This document shows positions 36,905 through 44,825 of a stretch of DNA of 64,000 nucleotides, piece after piece. Position 1 is the stretch's first letter, and each line of letters opens with the position of its first letter. The stretch covers positions 157,423 through 221,422 of the forward strand of contig JANQJU010000060.1 of assembly GCA_028281495.1 (NCBI GenBank). Direction: 5' to 3'. The notes under the pieces are model-generated. The model had not been told where the DNA came from, did no database searches, and saw only the letters and a list, made by a program, of their open reading frames with translations. The translations under genes and the position numbers were made by a program. This DNA is from SAR324 cluster bacterium. Lineage in GTDB: Bacteria; SAR324; NAC60-12.

Positions 36905-36991
36905 AGATTTTCGTACTTTGCGAACAAACAATCCTCGCTTTGAAGAATGTTGCTCAGAAAACAACTTTGCAATCCTTCAGGCAAGGGGCAC
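36905..36991 (+). pseudogene. Second LysE-family remnant
   Basis: A short stretch that translates around RTNNPRFEE matches the second block of the remnant at 34850-34943 and then loses frame. It marks the right edge of the duplication. Confidence 0.5.
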
Positions 36992-37116
36992 TGATGGATA
37001 TGTCGCGATTGGAATGGATTCATGCCATTGGCGAAGCCCACCTCTTGTGCTATGGTTCCCCTAATTTTTCACTAGCAATTCATGATTAACATCCCATTCC
37101 CACAAGAGGTGAAATT

Positions 37117-38520
37117 ATGGGCAAAACAATGTTTGAGAAAATCTGGGACGCTCATGAGGTACATGAGCAAGATGGCAATACGATTCTTTATATTGACCGA
37201 CATTTGGTGCATGAAGTCACATCCCCCCAAGCTTTTGAAGGATTACGACTGGCGGGACGTCCGGTTCGATGCCCGAACGCGACCTATGCGGTCCCGGACC
37301 ACAACGTCCCTACTAAGGATCAGGACAAGCCGATTGCCGACCCTATTTCTCGAAAACAAGTTGAAGCCTTACGGCAAAATTGTAAGGAATTCGGTATCAC
37401 TCTATTCGATTTGGGCGACGAGCGACAAGGAATTGTCCATGTTGTTGCCCCAGAACAAGGTTTGACTTTGCCTGGAGCCACTATCGTCTGTGGCGATTCT
37501 CACACGGCCACGCATGGGGCTTTTGGGGCTTTGGCGTTTGGTATTGGGACCTCGGAAGTGGAACATGTTCTTGCCACGCAAACGCTCCAACAAAAGAAAT
37601 CAAAAACCATGTTAGTGCAGGTAGATGGCAACCTTCCTGATAGCGTCACTCCAAAAGATATCATTCTGGCCATCATCGGAAAAATTGGCACTCGTGGGGG
37701 GACTGGATACGTGATCGAATACGCAGGGGAAGCCATCCGCAGCATGTCGATGGAAGGGCGCATGACCCTATGTAATATGAGTATCGAAGCGGGAGCACGA
37801 GCAGGATTGGTCGCCCCGGACGAAAAAACATTTGAATACTTAAAAGGACGCCCCTTTGCCCCCCAAGGAGAGCAGTTCGAACAGGCGGTTGCCGCATGGA
37901 AACAACTCCCTTCCGATGCCGATGCGAGCTTTGATGAAGTGGTCAAACTCACCGCAGGCGATATCATCCCACAAGTCACTTGGGGTACCAACCCAGGGAT
38001 GGTCACTGATATCAACGGCATCGTGCCCGATCCCCAAAGCTACGAAGACCCCAAACAACAAAAGGCAATTGCTGCCGCGCTTCAATACATGGGATTGGAA
38101 GCAGGCACCGCTATTCAAGATATCCATATCGATCGGGTATTCATCGGCTCCTGTACCAATTCTCGAATCGAAGACCTGCGAGCCGTGGCCGATTTCGTCC
38201 AAGGTCACCAGGTTGCTGCTTCGGTAAATGCGATGGTGGTGCCCGGAAGTGGTAAGGTGAAGCAACAAGCAGAAGCAGAAGGGTTGCACATGATTCTTAA
38301 AGAAGCTGGATTTGACTGGCGTGAACCTGGGTGTTCTATGTGCTTGGCCATGAATGACGATAAACTCAAACCAGGAGAACGATGTGCCTCTACCAGCAAT
38401 CGAAATTTTGAAGGACGTCAAGGGAAGGGTGGACGCACTCACCTAGTCAGTCCATTGATGGCTGCGGCGGCTGCCATCGCGGGTCATTTCGTTGACATTC
38501 GTACCTTCAAATCCAATTAG
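37117..38520 (+). CDS. leuC: 3-isopropylmalate dehydratase large subunit
   Basis: A 467-residue aconitase-family protein of normal length. With LeuD it isomerises 2-isopropylmalate to 3-isopropylmalate in leucine synthesis. The three [4Fe-4S] ligands are C346 (GSCTNSR), C406 and C409 (GCSMC). CGDSHTATHGAFG and the NRNFEGRQG region are typical. AGAGGTGAAA precedes the ATG. leuD follows 28 bases later. No leuA or leuB is in the window, and no leucine attenuator was recognised in the leader. Confidence 0.96.
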   Translation: MGKTMFEKIWDAHEVHEQDGNTILYIDRHLVHEVTSPQAFEGLRLAGRPVRCPNATYAVPDHNVPTKDQDKPIADPISRKQVEALRQNCKEFGITLFDLGDERQGIVHVVAPEQGLTLPGATIVCGDSHTATHGAFGALAFGIGTSEVEHVLATQTLQQKKSKTMLVQVDGNLPDSVTPKDIILAIIGKIGTRGGTGYVIEYAGEAIRSMSMEGRMTLCNMSIEAGARAGLVAPDEKTFEYLKGRPFAPQGEQFEQAVAAWKQLPSDADASFDEVVKLTAGDIIPQVTWGTNPGMVTDINGIVPDPQSYEDPKQQKAIAAALQYMGLEAGTAIQDIHIDRVFIGSCTNSRIEDLRAVADFVQGHQVAASVNAMVVPGSGKVKQQAEAEGLHMILKEAGFDWREPGCSMCLAMNDDKLKPGERCASTSNRNFEGRQGKGGRTHLVSPLMAAAAAIAGHFVDIRTFKSN

Positions 38521-38548
38521 CTTTACCGACCACCATTCAAGGAGAGAT

Positions 38549-39172
38549 ATGCAAGCTTTCACACAACTCACGGCAAAAGCGGCCTTACTGGATCGCCTCG
38601 ATGTAGACACCGACGCGATCATCCCTAAACAGTTCCTAAAAAAAATCGAACGCACCGGATTTGGCGTGCACCTGTTTCACGATTGGCGTTATCTGGACGA
38701 CGAGGGATCTCAGCCTAATCCAGATTTCGTATTAAATGCTCCGCGCTATCAGGAGGCTCAAATCTTAGTCACCCGGGACAACTTCGGTTGTGGTTCCAGT
38801 CGAGAACATGCACCTTGGGCGTTGTTGGATTACGGTTTCCAGTCGATCATCGCACCAAGTTTTGCTGACATTTTCTATAACAATTGCTTCAAAAACGGCA
38901 TTCTTCCCGTACGATTAACAGGGGATCAAGTCCAAGCCCTTTTTGAAGAGGTCGAAGCCAACGAAGGGTGCCAGCTGACCGTCAATCTTGAAACTCAAAC
39001 AGTGACCTCTCCTCAGGGCAAACAATTCAGTTTCGAGGTCGATACTTTTGCAAAAGACAAACTCTACCGTGGCCTCGATGACATCGGATGGGCCTTGCAG
39101 TTTGAAGAAAAGATTCAACAGTATGAACGCGATTATCGCCAAGCATCCCCTTGGATGTTTGTCACCCCTTAG
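38549..39172 (+). CDS. leuD: 3-isopropylmalate dehydratase small subunit
   Basis: A 207-residue swivel subunit of LeuCD. The motifs DTDAIIPKQFLK and the substrate loop GCGSSREHAPWAL are intact, and FADIFYNNCFKNGILP follows as expected. The ATG at 38549 is chosen because AAGGAGAG lies just before it and the family usually starts with this MQAF-type sequence; the open frame upstream overlaps the spacer. It forms an operon with leuC. Confidence 0.96.
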   Translation: MQAFTQLTAKAALLDRLDVDTDAIIPKQFLKKIERTGFGVHLFHDWRYLDDEGSQPNPDFVLNAPRYQEAQILVTRDNFGCGSSREHAPWALLDYGFQSIIAPSFADIFYNNCFKNGILPVRLTGDQVQALFEEVEANEGCQLTVNLETQTVTSPQGKQFSFEVDTFAKDKLYRGLDDIGWALQFEEKIQQYERDYRQASPWMFVTP

Positions 39173-39186
39173 TCATTAAGAATTCA

Positions 39187-39618
39187 ATGATGATCCTTGT
39201 TTTCCGACTTTTCATCGTGATGCTGATTTTAGGAGGCCTGACCTCATCGGTTCAGGCTTTAAATTACCTAGAACTGGAGCAAATGGTACGAGCGGGTATG
39301 ACTGAAGACCTGCTCAAAACCCAGATCGAGCAGGAAAACCCACGTTTTGCATTTGAGGATTTAGAATATTTGATGGAACGTGGTCTTTCAGCAGATATGA
39401 TCGAGTACCTTCTTCGGTACTACGTGTCATCACTACCTGATATCGATGTGCCGTTTTTGATCCGTATGAAAGAGCTAAAGCTTAGCGATGACATGATTGA
39501 ATTGATGGTTAGTCGCTATGGATTTGCCACATTTCCATTAACACCCGAAGAAATTATTCAACTCAAAGAAGCCCAATTGAGTGATGATCTCATTGAAGAT
39601 CTGATCCGTTCGGGTTGA
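39187..39618 (+). CDS. Small exported protein of four helical repeats, function unknown
   Basis: A 143-residue protein with a signal peptide (core FRLFIVMLILGGL, cleavage after VQA). The mature part consists of about four repeats built on a pattern like L-x-E-x-G-L-S-x-D-M-I-E-x-L-I: MTEDLLKTQI, LSADMIEYLL, LSDDMIELMV and LSDDLIEDLI. Such repeats form short helical hairpins. It starts 15 bases after leuD and 40 bases before the ABC permease genes. I do not recognise a function. Confidence 0.6.
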   Translation: MMILVFRLFIVMLILGGLTSSVQALNYLELEQMVRAGMTEDLLKTQIEQENPRFAFEDLEYLMERGLSADMIEYLLRYYVSSLPDIDVPFLIRMKELKLSDDMIELMVSRYGFATFPLTPEEIIQLKEAQLSDDLIEDLIRSG

Positions 39619-39657
39619 CCATTCTTCTTCCTTCCGTATTCATCGTATTACATCATC

Positions 39658-40578
39658 ATGTTGGGTTTTATCATTCGTCGTCTTTTGTTGCTGATACCGG
39701 TTTTGTTTGGTGTGGTAACGCTCGTCTTTTTCCTGATCCATCTTATTCCTGGAGATCCGATAGATCTCATGTTAGGTGACTACGCGTTGGAAGCCGACCG
39801 CGAAGCGCTAGCACAACAAATGGGATTGAATCAACCTGTGCACCTGCAATACCTCGACTATCTCCGCGGTTTAATGGTCGGTGACTTTGGCACATCCGTT
39901 CATAGTAAAGAACCCGTGATCGATGAAATTTTAGAGCGTGTTCCAGCTACTGTTGAATTGATGATTGGGGCGATGGTCGTTGCCATTGCGTTGGCCATTC
40001 CTTTGGGCTTGATCGCAGCGGTTCGACGAGGGAGCTGGATCGATCATACCTCAATGTTTTTCTCGTTGTTGGGCGTCTCGATGCCCAACTTTTGGCTGGG
40101 TCCGATGCTCATTTTACTGTTCGCGATTCACCTCGATTGGCTGCCAGTTAATGAACGGGGCGACCTATCCAATCTGATCCTCCCGGCCATCACGCTTGGC
40201 ACTGCACTCGCTGCTATCCTTTCTCGTATCACTCGGTCCTCTGTAATCGAAACCCTCAGTGCCGATTACATTCGCACTGCCCGAGCCAAAGGAATTTCTG
40301 AGCTTCAGATCGTGGTACAACACGCCTTTCGGAATGCGTTGATTCCTATTATCACGGTGATTGGTTTGCAGGTCGGTGTTTTGCTTTCCGGGGCAATCAT
40401 TACTGAGGTAATCTTCGATTGGCCGGGATTGGGAACTTTGCTGATCGAAGGAATCCAAACACGAAACTATCCTTTAGTGCAGGGCTGCGTGATTGTCATC
40501 GCGACCAGCTACGTGCTCATCAACCTATTGACCGATCTGTCTTACGCCTTTGTAGATCCTAGAGTTCGTTTGCAATGA
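39658..40578 (+). CDS. ABC transporter permease, DppB/OppB type
   Basis: A 306-residue inner-membrane protein with six predicted helices. The N-terminus (IIRRLLLLIPVLFGVVTLVFFLIHLIPGDP) is diagnostic of peptide/nickel-type permeases. The coupling-helix EAA-like loop SADYIRTARAKGISELQIVVQHAFRNALIP is complete. Its stop overlaps the start of the second permease by four bases. Peptides, nickel or other solutes are possible; without the binding protein the substrate cannot be told. Confidence 0.92.
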   Translation: MLGFIIRRLLLLIPVLFGVVTLVFFLIHLIPGDPIDLMLGDYALEADREALAQQMGLNQPVHLQYLDYLRGLMVGDFGTSVHSKEPVIDEILERVPATVELMIGAMVVAIALAIPLGLIAAVRRGSWIDHTSMFFSLLGVSMPNFWLGPMLILLFAIHLDWLPVNERGDLSNLILPAITLGTALAAILSRITRSSVIETLSADYIRTARAKGISELQIVVQHAFRNALIPIITVIGLQVGVLLSGAIITEVIFDWPGLGTLLIEGIQTRNYPLVQGCVIVIATSYVLINLLTDLSYAFVDPRVRLQ

Positions 40579-41390
40579 TATTCAAAAATCGCCAAATCCT
40601 GTTCCTCAGCGGTATTCTTTTTTTCCTGTTCATCATTCCAGCTTTGCTGGCCCCGTGGATCGTTCCGTTCGATCCAGAAGAAATGGTGCTCAGTGAACAG
40701 CTACAATTGCCTTCGTGGAACCATCCTCTCGGACAAGACCAAAATGGCAGCGATATCCTCAGTCGATTGCTCATGGGAGCCAGGATTTCGTTGTATGTGG
40801 GATTTTGGGTTATTGGCATTTCTGGGGGAATCGGCATTGCAGTGGGGTTGATCTCTGGTTACTACGGAGGCTGGTTGGATGTTATCATCATGCGGATTGT
40901 GGATGTGTTACTTGCCTTTCCGGGCCTGTTGTTAGCGATTGCCTTGGTAGCCGTTCTGGGTCCGAATTTGAACAATGTGATCATTGCCCTGACGGTCCTG
41001 GGATGGGTGAGCTATGCCCGATTGGTGCGGGGGCAGGTGCTCTCGGTGAAAGAGCAGGAATACGTTTTGGCTTCACAGACGTCAGGAATCTCAGATGCCC
41101 GGGTGATGGTGCGGCACATCCTTCCTAATGTGATTCAGCCTGTGATTGTGCAAGCCACGTTCAATTTAGCGGGAACGATCATCGCTGAATCCAGTTTGAG
41201 CTTTTTAGGATTGGGAGTTCCTCCAGGAACTCCCAGTTGGGGCACCATGCTTTCTGAAGGCAAGGATGTGCTGATCGAAGCCCCTCATGTCTCGATTTTT
41301 CCAGGCCTTGCCATCATGCTAGTCGTCATGGTCTGTAACATGCTCGGAGACGCACTCCGTGATTATTTTGATCCCAAGTTAAAGAAATGA
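40575..41390 (+). CDS. ABC transporter permease, DppC/OppC type
   Basis: A 271-residue partner permease. It has the short extracellular start (FDPEEMVLSEQLQLPSWNHPLGQDQNGSDILSRLL) typical of DppC, five to six helices and an EAA loop (LASQTSGISDARVMVRHILPNVIQPVI). It overlaps the preceding gene by ATGA, so the two are translationally coupled. The stop lies inside a perfect 19-base tandem repeat. Confidence 0.92.
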   Translation: MIFKNRQILFLSGILFFLFIIPALLAPWIVPFDPEEMVLSEQLQLPSWNHPLGQDQNGSDILSRLLMGARISLYVGFWVIGISGGIGIAVGLISGYYGGWLDVIIMRIVDVLLAFPGLLLAIALVAVLGPNLNNVIIALTVLGWVSYARLVRGQVLSVKEQEYVLASQTSGISDARVMVRHILPNVIQPVIVQATFNLAGTIIAESSLSFLGLGVPPGTPSWGTMLSEGKDVLIEAPHVSIFPGLAIMLVVMVCNMLGDALRDYFDPKLKK

Positions 41391-41411
41391 TTCCAAGTTA
41401 AAGAAATGATT
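41374..41411 (+). repeat. Perfect 19-base tandem duplication across the permease stop
   Basis: Bases 41374-41392 are repeated exactly at 41393-41411. The first copy holds the permease TGA. The repeat adds 19 bases to the spacer before the ATPase gene and looks like a recent slippage event. Confidence 0.9.
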
Positions 41412-41438
41412 CCATCCCTGATGCCACACGAGAGCTGA

Positions 41439-42395
41439 ATGAGCCTACAAGTCGAACACCTCAACCTGTTTCTTGTTTCCGACCCCCAACCGATTCAAAT
41501 CTTGCACGACATTTCTTTCTCCATCCAACCCGGAGAAACGATTGGAATTGTCGGCGAGTCCGGTTGTGGAAAATCCATGACGTCGTTGGCCATCATGCAA
41601 TTGATCCCTCAACCCCCTTTACAAAAAATGGAAGGCAGCATTCGGTGGAAAGATCAAAACCTGCTCGATTTGTCGCAACGGCAAATGCGTAAAATTCGAG
41701 GCAACGAAATCGCAATGATTTTTCAAGAACCGATGACGGCCCTCAACCCCGTGATTCGGGTAGGTGATCAAATCCGAGAAATCTTGCGAGAGCACGAGAA
41801 AATGAGTGCCTCTGAAGAAAAACAACGGATCGTCGAATTGCTGACGCAAGTGGGCATTCCGTCCCCTGAACATCGAGCCAAAGAATTTCCCCATGAGCTT
41901 TCCGGTGGCATGCGACAACGGGTGATGATTGCAATGGCCTTGGCTTGCAATCCGTTGTTACTTATCGCCGATGAACCCACAACCGCATTGGATGTCACCA
42001 TCCAAGCCCAAATCTTAGAGCTGCTCAAACAGCTACGAGACTCTTACCAAATGGGATTGCTATTCATCTCACACGATTTGGATGTGGTAGGATATCTCGC
42101 TGATCGAGTCCTCGTGATGTATGCCGGTGAAGTGGTAGAAACCGCCCCAGCGCAACTGCTTTTTGATAATCCTGCCCACCCTTACACTCAAGCTTTGCAA
42201 AACTCCCGTCCCAAACAAAAGGGGGAATCCCTTCAGCCCATACCCGGTAATGTCCCTCCTCTCGATTCGCTGCCTGTTGGTTGTCGATTTTATGAACGAT
42301 GTTCAAAGAGAAAACCTCAATGCGCCCAACAACACCCACCTTCCTTTGTGGTTGAAGCAGGCCATACGGTGCGGTGTTTCCTGTACGAGAATTGA
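41439..42395 (+). CDS. Peptide-type ABC transporter ATPase, DppD/OppD type
   Basis: A 318-residue ATPase with Walker A GESGCGKS (about 40-47), Q-loop FQEPMTALNP, signature LSGGMRQRVMIA, Walker B LLIADEPTTALD and switch histidine in ISHDLDVVG. The C-terminal oligopeptide_TM-type extension (GNVPPLDSLPVGCRFYERCSKRKPQCAQ) carries the cysteine cluster that binds an iron-sulfur centre in this subfamily. No DppF-type second ATPase and no binding-protein gene follow, so the transporter must borrow them or work as a homodimer. Confidence 0.93.
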   Translation: MSLQVEHLNLFLVSDPQPIQILHDISFSIQPGETIGIVGESGCGKSMTSLAIMQLIPQPPLQKMEGSIRWKDQNLLDLSQRQMRKIRGNEIAMIFQEPMTALNPVIRVGDQIREILREHEKMSASEEKQRIVELLTQVGIPSPEHRAKEFPHELSGGMRQRVMIAMALACNPLLLIADEPTTALDVTIQAQILELLKQLRDSYQMGLLFISHDLDVVGYLADRVLVMYAGEVVETAPAQLLFDNPAHPYTQALQNSRPKQKGESLQPIPGNVPPLDSLPVGCRFYERCSKRKPQCAQQHPPSFVVEAGHTVRCFLYEN

Positions 42396-42447
42396 CTCTC
42401 GCCATGTAAGCATGCGATGGAATGGGTATTTAACGATCGAGGTCCGT

Positions 42448-42990
42448 ATGAATAATCAACCCAACCCTGGCGATTTATTCAAATCAGTAAAAGGCCGCAA
42501 CACGGTCGACTTTATGCTCAAGACCAATCGGCAGTTGATGCATCAACAAAGCTCAATGGCCGATCAAAAGTCCAGCATCATTTTAGGGGCGCAGACTATC
42601 GTGCTGACCATTCTTTTTGGCCAGTTTCAAGGCGTGGAAATCCGACTCTGGCTCATCGTTTTGGGCTTTTTCACTTTAATATCCGCTGTTGCCAGTCTGT
42701 TGGCACTCATGCCTTCGATTAAAAAGAAAAAACCAACGGTGCCTCGTCCACCGAACTTGTTATTCTTTGGCTCCATTGCTTGGCTTGACGAAGACGATTA
42801 CGTTCATCGGATGATCGAATTCTTGAACGATGATAGCCAAATTTATGAAGCGATTGTGAGGGACTTGTATCAAGAATCCTTGGTGCTAACTCATAAAAAA
42901 TACCGCTATCTTCGTTACAGCTACCTGTTTTTTGTTTCCGGATTGATCGTTTCTTTTTTCGTGGCCACCTTGGAGTGGTTAATCCGTTGA
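42448..42990 (+). CDS. Pycsar effector-type membrane protein (DUF5706), orphan
   Basis: A 180-residue protein with the layout of PycTM effectors: a helix starting TNRQLMHQQSSMADQKSSIILG, two membrane segments (about 47-85), the conserved NLLFFGSIAWLDEDDYVHRM block, the IYEAIVRDLYQESLVLTHKKYRYLRYSY helix, and a last membrane segment (about 155-175). In Pycsar defence a pyrimidine cyclase makes cCMP or cUMP on phage infection and the effector disrupts the membrane. No pyrimidine cyclase gene is adjacent; the only class III cyclase in the window is 26 kb away. The ATG at 42448 has GAGGT at five bases, and the upstream open frame overlaps the ATPase gene. Confidence 0.78.
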   Translation: MNNQPNPGDLFKSVKGRNTVDFMLKTNRQLMHQQSSMADQKSSIILGAQTIVLTILFGQFQGVEIRLWLIVLGFFTLISAVASLLALMPSIKKKKPTVPRPPNLLFFGSIAWLDEDDYVHRMIEFLNDDSQIYEAIVRDLYQESLVLTHKKYRYLRYSYLFFVSGLIVSFFVATLEWLIR

Positions 42991-43127
42991 ATGGAGTTGT
43001 GTTTTTCCATCTGTTCCTTGATAACGAAATTGGGTTGTACATTTCTCCTTAAATTAAAAGATAGGGAAAACAACCCAACCAGATCGACAAAGTATTTCAT
43101 GACACATCCAAACGAGAGGGGGACTGT

Positions 43128-44471
43128 ATGTACGCAGATCTAAGTATCGAAAATTTTATGTCCGGATTGAAAAAAAGAAACCCAGGAGAAACAGAATTCC
43201 ATCAGGCCGTTTATGAAGTAGCGGAATCGATCATTCCCTACATCTTGGAGAACCCCAAGTATCAGGAGGCAGGGATTTTTCAACGTATGACTGAGCCAGA
43301 CCGCACGATCATTTTTCGAGTGGTTTGGGAAGATGATGAGGGCAATATTCGAGTCAATCGAGGCTACCGGGTGCAATTCAACAATTCTATCGGCCCATAT
43401 AAAGGCGGGTTGCGTTTTCATCCTTCTGTGAACCTCAGTATCCTCAAGTTTTTAGGTTTCGAGCAAACGTTTAAAAATAGTTTGACCACTCTACCAATGG
43501 GAGCGGGTAAAGGGGGAGCAGACTTCAACCCAAAAGGAAAATCCGAACGAGAGATCATGAGGTTTTGCCAGGCTTTTATGACAGAGCTGTCTCACCACAT
43601 CGGCCCATTCACTGATGTTCCCGCCGGAGATATCGGTGTGGGTGCACGCGAAATCAGCTACATGTTTGGGCAATATAAACGGCTTTGTCATGAATTTACT
43701 GGCGTCCTCACCGGCAAGGCGTTGGAATTCGGCGGCAGCCTTATCCGCAAAGAAGCCACTGGCTACGGATGTGCTTACTTTATGGAAGAAATGTTAAAAC
43801 ACCACGGTGATTCCATTTCAGGAAAAACCTGTGTGGTTTCGGGTTCCGGCAATGTAGCTCAATTTTGTACCCAGAAAATTCTCCAATTGGGCGGCAAGGT
43901 CGTCACACTTTCCGACTCGGGTGGATTCATTCACGATCCAAACGGCATTGACCAAGAAAAGCTCAATTACGTGATTGATCTCAAAACCAACCGTCGAGGC
44001 CGCATCTCAGAATATGCAGAGAAATTTGGATGTGATTACCATGCCGGTGAGCGACCGTGGGGCGTTCCATGTGACTTGGCTTTTCCATGCGCCACTCAAA
44101 ATGAAATCGAAAAAAACCATGCGGAATTGCTGGTTGCCAACGGCTGCAAAGCGGTTTCGGAAGGCGCTAACATGCCCACGACCATTGAAGGCGTTTCAGT
44201 GTTTCACAATGCAAAGATTTTGTACGCTCCCGGAAAGGCTGCCAATGCGGGTGGTGTTGCCGTTTCTGGCTTGGAAATGACTCAAAATAGCATTCGCTTG
44301 GCTTGGACTTCCCAAGAATTGGAAGAACGCCTTCAAAACATTATGAAAAGCATCCATAAACAGTGTGCCACCTATGGTGACGACAACGGCTATATGAATT
44401 ACGTCAAAGGAGCCAATTTGGCAGGATTCATCAAAGTGGCTGATGCCATGCTCGCTTATGGTGTGATTTGA
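43128..44471 (+). CDS. gdhA: NADP-type glutamate dehydrogenase
   Basis: A 447-residue enzyme of the hexameric NADP-dependent class. It makes glutamate from 2-oxoglutarate and ammonium. Catalytic and substrate motifs are intact: GPYKGGLRFHPSVN, the lysine in LPMGAGKGGADFNPKG, and DVPAGDIGVGAREI. The Rossmann motif is SGSGNVAQF, and AANAGGVAVSGLEMTQNS is typical. The spacer of 138 bases upstream suggests its own promoter. A terminator follows. Confidence 0.96.
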   Translation: MYADLSIENFMSGLKKRNPGETEFHQAVYEVAESIIPYILENPKYQEAGIFQRMTEPDRTIIFRVVWEDDEGNIRVNRGYRVQFNNSIGPYKGGLRFHPSVNLSILKFLGFEQTFKNSLTTLPMGAGKGGADFNPKGKSEREIMRFCQAFMTELSHHIGPFTDVPAGDIGVGAREISYMFGQYKRLCHEFTGVLTGKALEFGGSLIRKEATGYGCAYFMEEMLKHHGDSISGKTCVVSGSGNVAQFCTQKILQLGGKVVTLSDSGGFIHDPNGIDQEKLNYVIDLKTNRRGRISEYAEKFGCDYHAGERPWGVPCDLAFPCATQNEIEKNHAELLVANGCKAVSEGANMPTTIEGVSVFHNAKILYAPGKAANAGGVAVSGLEMTQNSIRLAWTSQELEERLQNIMKSIHKQCATYGDDNGYMNYVKGANLAGFIKVADAMLAYGVI

Positions 44472-44484
44472 CTTACCATCATCG

Positions 44485-44531
44485 GTCCTCTCGGGTGGCC
44501 ATAAGCCTCCTTGGTCACCGAGGTCTTTTTT
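44485..44531 (+). terminator. Rho-independent terminator after gdhA
   Basis: CCTTGGT pairs with the ACCGAGG half just before a run of T (44524-44530). A larger alternative stem with the CCTCTCGGGTGGCCA stretch is also possible. Confidence 0.65.
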
Positions 44532-44825
44532 GGACATAATTTCAATTTTATAATTCCATGATAAAATTATCATTTAATGCCTACTAAAAATTCCCCTCCT
44601 CGCTGAGTCCACTGACTAAACTCCAATTATATCAACTAGATACACTCTGCTTTCGCTTTTCTATGCCTTTTCATCTCTTTGGTACATGAATTGTAGCAGA
44701 ACTACTTACACATTTTGACCCATTCCACGTTCCTCACAAATTTTCCTTTCGAAGCTCGAACGGAGTCGGGCTTATTCCTCAATCTATTTCCAATCTCAAC
44801 CTTTTAAGACGGCGAGGATACCTAC

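Larger units (their letters stand above)
34985..36991. repeat. Segmental duplication, copy 2 (deleted and decayed)
   Basis: This segment repeats 31512-34943 in order: kinase 3' end, LamG gene, LamG fragment, spacer and LysE remnant. It lacks about 330 bases of the kinase part and about 770 bases of the second LamG gene with its upstream region. It starts within about 40 bases of the end of copy 1, so the arrangement is a direct tandem. Confidence 0.8.

Noticed and set aside
36994..37092. Short frame before leuC considered as a leucine leader peptide
   Set aside because: It has only scattered Leu codons and no attenuator-like stems.
42163..42447. Upstream extension of the DUF5706 gene
   Set aside because: It overlaps the ABC ATPase gene in another frame; the ATG at 42448 has its own ribosome-binding site and matches family length.
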